DNA from: an uncultured Oscillospiraceae bacterium
GTDB lineage: Bacteria; Bacillota; Clostridia; Oscillospirales; Acutalibacteraceae
Reading direction: 5' to 3'
DNA: 10,697 nt
NCBI GenBank assembly: GCA_900543795.1
Contig: UQSH01000051.1
Location: forward strand, 1 to 10,697
In this document: positions 6,639 through 10,697 of the stretch, one piece after another
Position numbering within the stretch: position 1 is the stretch's first letter
Layout: every line of letters begins with the position of its first letter
Program-made: the position numbers and the translations under genes
The notes under the pieces: generated by a model
Seen by the model: the letters and a program-made list of their open reading frames with translations, nothing else
Told to the model about the DNA's origin: nothing
Databases searched by the model: none

Positions 6639-7329
6639 GAATCATTTGCAGCTTTTGAAGCGTTTCCTTATCAAGAGCGGATATTTCCTTTAACGGATTT
6701 TCTATTTTTAAATTATCATATTTGAAAAATCCCATAGTATGAAATCCGAGCAACTCATATTTTTCATATTTAAACTGACCTGCAAAGCTCTTATAACGGC
6801 GAACACTCTCCTCGCTGTCGTTAATTCCCGGAACAATAACCGTGCGAAGCCAAAGCCGTTTTCCCGTTTGGGAGCAATATTTTCCGATATTAACGAAGTT
6901 TTCAAAAACGCCGCCTGTGTATTTCTTATAATCCTCTTCGTTATAAAATTTTATATCGAGAATAACCATATCGGCACCATCTATACATTTTTTAACGCTA
7001 TCGGAAAGCGGAACACTTCCCGAGGTGTCAAGGCAATAGCCGATATTTTCAGAGCGCAGCAGCTCCGCCGTTTCGTTGATAAATTCTGACTGCAAAAGCG
7101 GCTCGCCGCCCGAAAAGGTTACACCTCCGCCGTTTTTGAAATACGGCTTATAGCGTTTTACTTTTTTAAAAAGCTCCTGCGGTGTATATTCTCTTCCGGA
7201 GCGAAACCAGGTGTCGGGATTGTGGCAATAAGCGCACCGAAGCGGACAGCCTGTAAAAAACACGCCGTAGCGCAGTCCCTCGCCGTCAAGTGCGGCAAGG
7301 CTTTCAAAAGAATGAATATCAGCCAACAT
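6622..7329 (-). CDS. pflA: Pyruvate formate-lyase activating enzyme (radical SAM)
   Basis: PflA cleaves S-adenosylmethionine to abstract hydrogen from the active-site glycine of PFL, switching it on under anaerobiosis. The 235-aa protein has the radical-SAM cluster motif CPLRCAYCHN (Cys28, Cys32, Cys35), the SAM-binding GGGVTFSGGEPLLQ, and the DIKFYNEEDYKKYTG and LRTVIVPGIND blocks of the family. I chose ATG 7329 because it gives the family N-terminus M-x-x-x-IHSFES and has GGGGG 6 nt upstream; in-frame ATGs at 7335 and 7353 have their G-rich sites too close. It follows pflB in the same direction but is separated by a terminator and about 250 bp, so it may use read-through or its own promoter. 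No terminator follows it before the riboswitch leader. Confidence 0.95.
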   Translation of the reverse strand: MLADIHSFESLAALDGEGLRYGVFFTGCPLRCAYCHNPDTWFRSGREYTPQELFKKVKRYKPYFKNGGGVTFSGGEPLLQSEFINETAELLRSENIGYCLDTSGSVPLSDSVKKCIDGADMVILDIKFYNEEDYKKYTGGVFENFVNIGKYCSQTGKRLWLRTVIVPGINDSEESVRRYKSFAGQFKYEKYELLGFHTMGFFKYDNLKIENPLKEISALDKETLQKLQMILDKDE

Positions 7330-7370
7330 TCTCATCCCCCATTTAAAATCCATCCTCAGTTAATTTCAAA

Positions 7371-7393
7371 ACGGGCAACCCGTGCCCTACAAC
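7371..7393 (-). repeat. Small GC-rich palindromic element upstream of pflA
   Basis: Minus-strand RNA reads GUAGGGCACGGGUUGCCCGU. It can form either ACGGG-UUG-CCCGU (followed by UUU) or the exclusive alternative GGGCA-CGGGU-UGCCC. It stands out as a GC-rich patch in AT-rich intergenic DNA. It might be a remnant of a dispersed intergenic repeat or a weak hairpin in the pflA leader; one copy is visible here, so repeat status is unproven. Confidence 0.35.
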
Positions 7394-7438
7394 AATTTTT
7401 GATAAAATCCGATTTATATTTTGCGTGCATATTGTTAT

Positions 7439-7467
7439 AAAATACGCTCCGCTTGTTCTGTAATCAA
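7439..7467 (-). promoter_or_regulatory. Possible pflA promoter
   Basis: TTGATT (7462-7467), 17 nt, then TATTTT (7439-7444) on the minus strand, giving a leader of about 100 nt before the pflA start. The match is moderate, and the AT-rich background makes chance matches common. Confidence 0.35.
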
Positions 7468-7524
7468 ATTCTTTTAGCCTGTTCGGCTTTCTTTCGGCAA
7501 TACACTAATCATAATATTAGGATA

Positions 7525-7564
7525 ACACAAAGCCCGCTGAAAAACAACGCTTTCAACGGGCTTT
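7525..7564 (-). terminator. pflB transcription terminator
   Basis: Arms 7529-7542 and 7551-7564 form a 14-bp stem with an 8-nt loop just after the pflB stop. In minus-strand RNA the single non-canonical position is a U-G wobble, whereas a plus-strand transcript would have a C-A mismatch, which supports minus-strand function. The following tract (GTGTTAT after the closing TTT) is only moderately T-rich, so some read-through to pflA is plausible. Confidence 0.8.
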
Positions 7565-7582
7565 AATTTTGCATTAAGCAAC

Positions 7583-9811
7583 TTACATTGCAGTGTGGAA
7601 GGTTCTTGAAATAACCTCCTCCTGCTTTTCGCGGGTAAGCTTATTAAAGTTTACGGCATAGCCGGAAACACGGATTGTGAGCGACGGATAAAGTGTTGGA
7701 TCATTCATAGCGTCAATAAGCTTTTGGCGATTGAGCACATTAACATTAAGATGATGTGCATCCTGGGAGAAATAGCCGTCAAGCATTGTTGTTAAATGCT
7801 CAACTCTGTTTTCATCATCTGTTCCGAGAGCATCGGGAGTAATTGAAAATGTGTTTGAAATACCGTCTTGGCAGCAAGCGTAGCTGAGCTTTGCAACCGA
7901 ATTAAGAGAAGCAAGAGCACCCTCGCAGTCTCTGCCGTGCATTGGGTTTGCACCGGGTGCGAACGCCTCGCCTGCTTTTCTTCCGTCGGGAGTTGCGCCT
8001 GTTTTTTTACCGTACATAACATTTGATGTTATTGTAAGAATTGAAAGGGTGTGCTTTGCATTTCTGTATGCAGGGGTTTTGCAGAGCTCTTTGTAGAAGA
8101 ACTCTGTGAGCCATTGAGCAATTTCGTCAACTCTATCGTCATCATTACCGAACTTGGGGAATTCTCCCTCTGTTTTAAACTCTGTTATAATTCCTTTTTC
8201 ATTCTTAATCGGAGTTACCTTTGCATACTTGATTGCCGAAAGAGAGTCAACCGCAACACTCATACCCGAAATACCGAATGCCATAAGGCGCTCAACATCG
8301 GTGTCGTGCAGGCTCATCATAAGTCTTTCATACGCATACTTATCATGCATATAATGAATGATATTCATTGTGTTAACATAAAGGCGTGCCATCCAAGAAA
8401 GATACTTTTTATATGCTTCAAGCACCTCGTTATAATCAAGCGGCTTTTCATCAAAGGAAGCACCCTCAGGAGCGATTTGGCTTCCCTCTTTTTCGTCCTT
8501 ACCGCCGTTAAGAGCCATAAGAAGCACCTTTGCAAGATTACATCTTGCGCCGAAGAACTGCATCTGCTTGCCTTCCTTCATAGCGGAAACGCAGCAGGCA
8601 ATTGCATAATCGTCGCCGTAGTCCTTCCTCATAACATCGTCGTTTTCATACTGAATTGAATCGGTGTCAATAGAAACCTTTGCGCAGAAATCCTTAAAGC
8701 CCTGCGGAAGCGACTGTGCCCAAAGAACAGTTAAATTCGGCTCGGCACTCGGTCCGAGATTATAAAGTGTTTGCAGGAAACGGAACGATGATTTTGAAAC
8801 CATTGATTTTCCGTCTGTTGTTACGCCGCCGAGAGAGCAGGTTACCCAAACAGGATCTCCTGCGAAAAGGTCGTTATATTCGGGTGTGCGAAGATGGCGA
8901 ACAAGACGAAGCTTAACAACAAGGTCATCAATAAGCTCCTGTGCGCCGCTTTCGTCAAGGGTGCCCTCTTCAATATCTCTTTGAATATAGCAATCAATAA
9001 ATTCGGCAATTCTTCCGATTGAGTTTGCAGCACCGTTTTGCTCCTTGATAGCTCCGAGATAGCCGAAATAGAGCCATTGAACTGCCTCTTTTGCGTTTTC
9101 GGCAGGTCTTGAAATGTCATAGCCGTAATCAAGTGCCATTATTTTAAGCTGAGTCATAAATTCAAGCTGCTTTGCAAGGTCTTCAAGAAGATGAATTGTT
9201 TCCTCATCAAGAATATCTCTTTCGCCGAGCTTTTTCTTATCAAGCTTTTTCTGCTCAATAAGATAATCCATACCGTAAAGAGCAATGCGGCGGTAATCGC
9301 CGATAATTCTGCCTCTTGCATAGGCATCCGGCAAGCCTGTTAAAATGCCTGCGTGGCGTGCTTTTTTAATAGTATCGGTATATGCGCGGAAAACGCCTGT
9401 GTTGTGGGTTGTTCTGTAAGTGAACTCATCCTTGATTTTATCGGACATTTTATAGCCGTATGCCTCACAAGCCTGAACGGCATTTCTGAAGCCTGCAAAC
9501 GGAGAAACGCCTCTTTTGAGCGGCTCGTCCGTTTGGAGACCGACTATAATATCGTCCTCCTTAATAACATATCCCGGCTTATGAGAAAGGATTGAAAGCA
9601 CCTTTTCCGTGTCAACATCAAGAACTCCGCCCTTTTCATTTTCGGCAATAAGAAGCTCCTTAAGCCTTGCGCTTACTCTTTCGGTTCTTTCGGTTGGACC
9701 CGAAAGGAAAGAAGCGTCGCCGTTATAAGCGGTATAATTTTTATTTATAAAGTCGCGAACATTGATTTCATTGCACCAATTGCCCGTTTTGAAACCTCTC
9801 CAAGCTTCCAT
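7583..9811 (-). CDS. pflB: Formate C-acetyltransferase (pyruvate formate-lyase)
   Basis: This glycyl-radical enzyme converts pyruvate + CoA to acetyl-CoA + formate without oxygen. The 742-aa protein is of normal family length. Landmarks: N-terminal MEAWRGFKTGNW, the catalytic pair Cys406-Cys407 in AIACCVSAMKEGKQMQFFGA, the GISGMSVAVDSLSAIKYAKV segment, TPDGRKAGEAFAPGANPMHGRD, and the C-terminal glycyl-radical loop IRVSGYAVNFNKL with radical Gly717. GGAGG lies 9 nt before the ATG. The paired Cys, TPDGRKAG and SGYAVNF together separate true PFL from glycerol or choline glycyl-radical lyases. Its activase pflA is the next gene downstream; nrdD, which uses the same radical chemistry, diverges on the other side. 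Confidence 0.98.
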   Translation of the reverse strand: MEAWRGFKTGNWCNEINVRDFINKNYTAYNGDASFLSGPTERTERVSARLKELLIAENEKGGVLDVDTEKVLSILSHKPGYVIKEDDIIVGLQTDEPLKRGVSPFAGFRNAVQACEAYGYKMSDKIKDEFTYRTTHNTGVFRAYTDTIKKARHAGILTGLPDAYARGRIIGDYRRIALYGMDYLIEQKKLDKKKLGERDILDEETIHLLEDLAKQLEFMTQLKIMALDYGYDISRPAENAKEAVQWLYFGYLGAIKEQNGAANSIGRIAEFIDCYIQRDIEEGTLDESGAQELIDDLVVKLRLVRHLRTPEYNDLFAGDPVWVTCSLGGVTTDGKSMVSKSSFRFLQTLYNLGPSAEPNLTVLWAQSLPQGFKDFCAKVSIDTDSIQYENDDVMRKDYGDDYAIACCVSAMKEGKQMQFFGARCNLAKVLLMALNGGKDEKEGSQIAPEGASFDEKPLDYNEVLEAYKKYLSWMARLYVNTMNIIHYMHDKYAYERLMMSLHDTDVERLMAFGISGMSVAVDSLSAIKYAKVTPIKNEKGIITEFKTEGEFPKFGNDDDRVDEIAQWLTEFFYKELCKTPAYRNAKHTLSILTITSNVMYGKKTGATPDGRKAGEAFAPGANPMHGRDCEGALASLNSVAKLSYACCQDGISNTFSITPDALGTDDENRVEHLTTMLDGYFSQDAHHLNVNVLNRQKLIDAMNDPTLYPSLTIRVSGYAVNFNKLTREKQEEVISRTFHTAM

Positions 9812-9840
9812 ATATATAAACCTCCGTTAAATTTTATTGA

Positions 9841-9857
9841 GCTGACTATTCAGCGTC
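9841..9857 (-). promoter_or_regulatory. Stem-loop at the 5' end of the pflB leader
   Basis: Minus-strand RNA GCUGA-AUAG-UCAGC (arms 9850-9854 and 9841-9845), extendable by GA/UC around one bulged C, starts almost at the predicted transcription start. The stem core GCUGA/UCAGC is the same as in the ppdK leader stem-loop. It has no U-tract and is not a terminator. The function is unknown. Confidence 0.45.
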
Positions 9858-9860
9858 TAT

Positions 9861-9890
9861 ATAATAACATAAAGCACAAAGCAAAAACAA
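9861..9890 (-). promoter_or_regulatory. pflB promoter with TG-extended -10
   Basis: On the minus strand TGTTATTAT provides an extended -10 (hexamer TATTAT, 9861-9866). A weak -35 TTGTTT (9885-9890) lies 18 nt upstream. The TGTTAT core is the same as in the ppdK promoter. The predicted start near 9854-9857 gives a leader of about 45 nt. Confidence 0.5.
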
Positions 9891-10193
9891 TTAGCAAAAA
9901 ATAATAATTTCGGCGGCTTTCGGAGCAAAATATGTATAAATTGAACAAAAGAAACGAAAAAACACAAAATGTTGTGGGTAATATAATGAAAATAATACTT
10001 TTTATAGCATATATAGTAAAAATTGTGAATTATACTTTTTGTACTCATCTTTTTGTAACCTTCGGTAAAATTTCGATTGAAATTCTGCATTAAAAACCGC
10101 TTAACAACTTGATTTAAAGCCAAAAAACAACATTTTATGCAAAATAAAGTAAAATCTACATATCGTTAATTTTTTCGATTTTTAAAAATTTTC
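9891..10193. other. AT-rich intergenic region between pflB and nrdD, no gene seen
   Basis: Together with the flanking promoters this forms a 523-bp gap between the divergent pflB and nrdD. I see no convincing gene: the one 88-codon minus-strand frame (9857-10123) is rich in Phe, Tyr, Ile and Lys, as expected of random AT-rich DNA, lacks a ribosome site and overlaps the pflB promoter. A small inverted repeat CACAA-AATG-TTGTG occurs at 9963-9976; its half-sites are in the opposite orientation to a Rex site (TTGTG-N8-CACAA). No tRNA, riboswitch or good terminator was recognised. Confidence 0.6.
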
Positions 10194-10209
10194 CCACAAT
10201 ATATTGTAT
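10194..10209 (+). promoter_or_regulatory. Probable NrdR box upstream of nrdD
   Basis: CCACAATATATTGTAT contains a perfect 12-bp palindrome ACAATATATTGT (10196-10207) and agrees at 14 of 16 positions with the NrdR-box consensus as I recall it (acaCwAtATaTwGtgt). NrdR is the repressor of ribonucleotide reductase genes, so the position 17 bp upstream of the nrdD -35 fits. NrdR boxes usually come in pairs about three helical turns apart; the only second candidate, near 10217-10232, is poor (about 10/16) and at an atypical distance. Confidence 0.55.
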
Positions 10210-10226
10210 TTTTTTGAAAAAACATA

Positions 10227-10255
10227 TTGACACGGCAACCATATTTTGATATTAT
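10227..10255 (+). promoter_or_regulatory. nrdD promoter
   Basis: TTGACA (10227-10232), exactly 17 nt, then TATTAT (10250-10255): a near-perfect sigma-A promoter. The predicted start near 10262 gives a leader of about 73 nt before the nrdD ATG. Confidence 0.8.
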
Positions 10256-10276
10256 GTAAAGGCAACGAGTAATAAC

Positions 10277-10298
10277 TGTAACCAATTTGTAACAATTA
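10277..10298 (+). repeat. Two tandem 11-bp near-repeats in the nrdD leader
   Basis: TGTAACCAATT (10277-10287) is followed directly by TGTAACAATTA (10288-10298), sharing the TGTAAC core at an 11-bp period, one helical turn. They lie just downstream of the predicted transcription start. An operator is possible; chance in AT-rich DNA is also possible. Confidence 0.35.
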
Positions 10299-10334
10299 TT
10301 AAAATAATGCAAAAAATAAACAGGGGTGAAAAAT

Positions 10335-10697
10335 ATGAAGATTATCAAGAGAAACGGAGCCGAAGAAGTATTTGACATTAAGAAGATCGTAATTGCAGTG
10401 ACAAAAGCGGATTCATCATCGGAAGGGAGAAGTCTGACCGATTCGCAGATAGAAGATATTGCGGAGTTTGTCGAGTTTAAGTGCAATAAACTGAACCGTG
10501 CGGTTTCGGTTGAAGAGATACAAGATCTTGTGGAAGACCAGATCATGGCGCAGGGCCGCTACACCGTGGCGCGCAAGTACATCATCTACCGCTACGTGCA
10601 ATCCTTGAAGCGCCATTCCAACACGACCGACGACAAGATTCTCTCGCTCATCGAGTGCAACAACGAGGAGGCCAAGCAGGAGAACTCCAACAAGAAC
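10335..10697 (+). CDS. nrdD: Anaerobic (class III) ribonucleoside-triphosphate reductase, N-terminal 121 codons
   Basis: NrdD reduces ribonucleoside triphosphates to deoxy forms anaerobically with a glycyl radical; only its N-terminal ATP-cone regulatory region is visible. MKIIKRNGAEEVFDIKKIVIAV starts the ATP-cone; SVEEIQDLVEDQIM, ARKYIIYRYV and the clostridial NrdD continuation DDKILSLIECNNEEAKQENSNKN follow. AGGGGTG lies 6 nt before ATG 10335. The frame runs off the right edge; the family is roughly 700 residues or more, so over 80% is missing. Codon use changes sharply at codon 68 (position 10536): third-position G+C is 30/67 before and 51/54 after, while the protein homology continues unbroken. 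An ATP-cone alone could belong to another reductase class, but the residues after the cone point to NrdD. Confidence 0.9.
   Translation, partial: MKIIKRNGAEEVFDIKKIVIAVTKADSSSEGRSLTDSQIEDIAEFVEFKCNKLNRAVSVEEIQDLVEDQIMAQGRYTVARKYIIYRYVQSLKRHSNTTDDKILSLIECNNEEAKQENSNKN

Noticed and set aside
8051..8659. A 202-codon plus-strand open frame antisense to pflB
   Set aside because: It lies inside the highly conserved PFL coding region opposite its catalytic-Cys segment; the translation has no domain signature and no start signal.
9963..9976. Inverted repeat CACAA-N4-TTGTG as a Rex (redox) operator for pflB
   Set aside because: Rex sites have TTGTG-N8-CACAA, the opposite half-site order; spacing and orientation do not fit.
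9857..10123. An 88-codon minus-strand frame between pflB and nrdD
   Set aside because: Composition is what random AT-rich DNA gives, it overlaps the pflB promoter, and it lacks a Shine-Dalgarno site.
10166..10546. A 126-codon minus-strand frame across the nrdD promoter and gene start
   Set aside because: It is antisense to the ATP-cone coding region and covers a clear promoter; no motif is seen.
1..10697. Mobile elements, CRISPR arrays, toxin-antitoxin or defence genes, tRNA/rRNA genes
   Set aside because: Looked for on both strands; no transposase or integrase motif, no spaced repeats, no tRNA-like fold, and gene order is ordinary chromosomal housekeeping.

Overview
The window looks like chromosome of an obligately anaerobic, moderately AT-rich member of the Clostridia (Bacillota), possibly a gut Oscillospiraceae/Lachnospiraceae-type organism. 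The grounds are pyruvate phosphate dikinase, pyruvate formate-lyase with its activase, an anaerobic ribonucleotide reductase, AGGAGG-type ribosome binding sites, sigma-A-like promoters with TG-extended -10 elements, and a TPP-type riboswitch. The taxonomic placement is inference from gene content and style, not from a marker gene.

Layout. Positions 1-1895 (minus) hold the first 631 codons of ppdK, cut by the left edge. A 227-bp divergent promoter region separates it from glmU (2123-3502, plus). glmU converges on a minus-strand operon, and the two share a strong bidirectional terminator (3562-3593). Read 5' to 3' on the minus strand, that operon is: a consensus promoter (6610-6638), a TPP-type riboswitch with an intrinsic terminator (6469-6596), a small MTH1187/YqgV-type thiamine-binding protein, an ABC permease (ThiX-like), a lipoprotein of the NMT1/THI5 family (ThiY-like) and an ABC ATPase (ThiZ-like). 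The genes are tightly packed or overlapping. This is a thiamine-precursor (pyrimidine) import operon under thiamine control. Its promoter lies inside the 3' end of pflA (6622-7329), which follows pflB (7583-9811). A terminator and about 250 bp separate pflB from pflA. A 523-bp AT-rich region then separates pflB from the divergent nrdD (10335 to the right edge), which has a good promoter and a probable NrdR box.

How the genes fit together. PPDK, PFL and PFL activase are core anaerobic carbon metabolism (PEP/pyruvate interconversion; pyruvate to acetyl-CoA plus formate). NrdD is the class III reductase, which uses the same glycyl-radical chemistry as PFL and commonly takes electrons from formate. 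GlmU makes UDP-GlcNAc for peptidoglycan. The ABC operon imports a thiamine precursor.

Most of the window is conventional housekeeping sequence; I see no mobile element, CRISPR array, RNA gene or defence system, and no new multi-gene system. The points most worth a second look are: (1) an abrupt codon-usage break inside nrdD at about 10536 (third-position GC roughly 45% before, 94% after), suggesting a recombination mosaic or an assembly chimera; (2) an atypical pyrophosphate-sensing arm in the TPP-type riboswitch; (3) matching 5'-terminal stem-loops in the ppdK and pflB leaders; (4) the thiamine promoter embedded in pflA.
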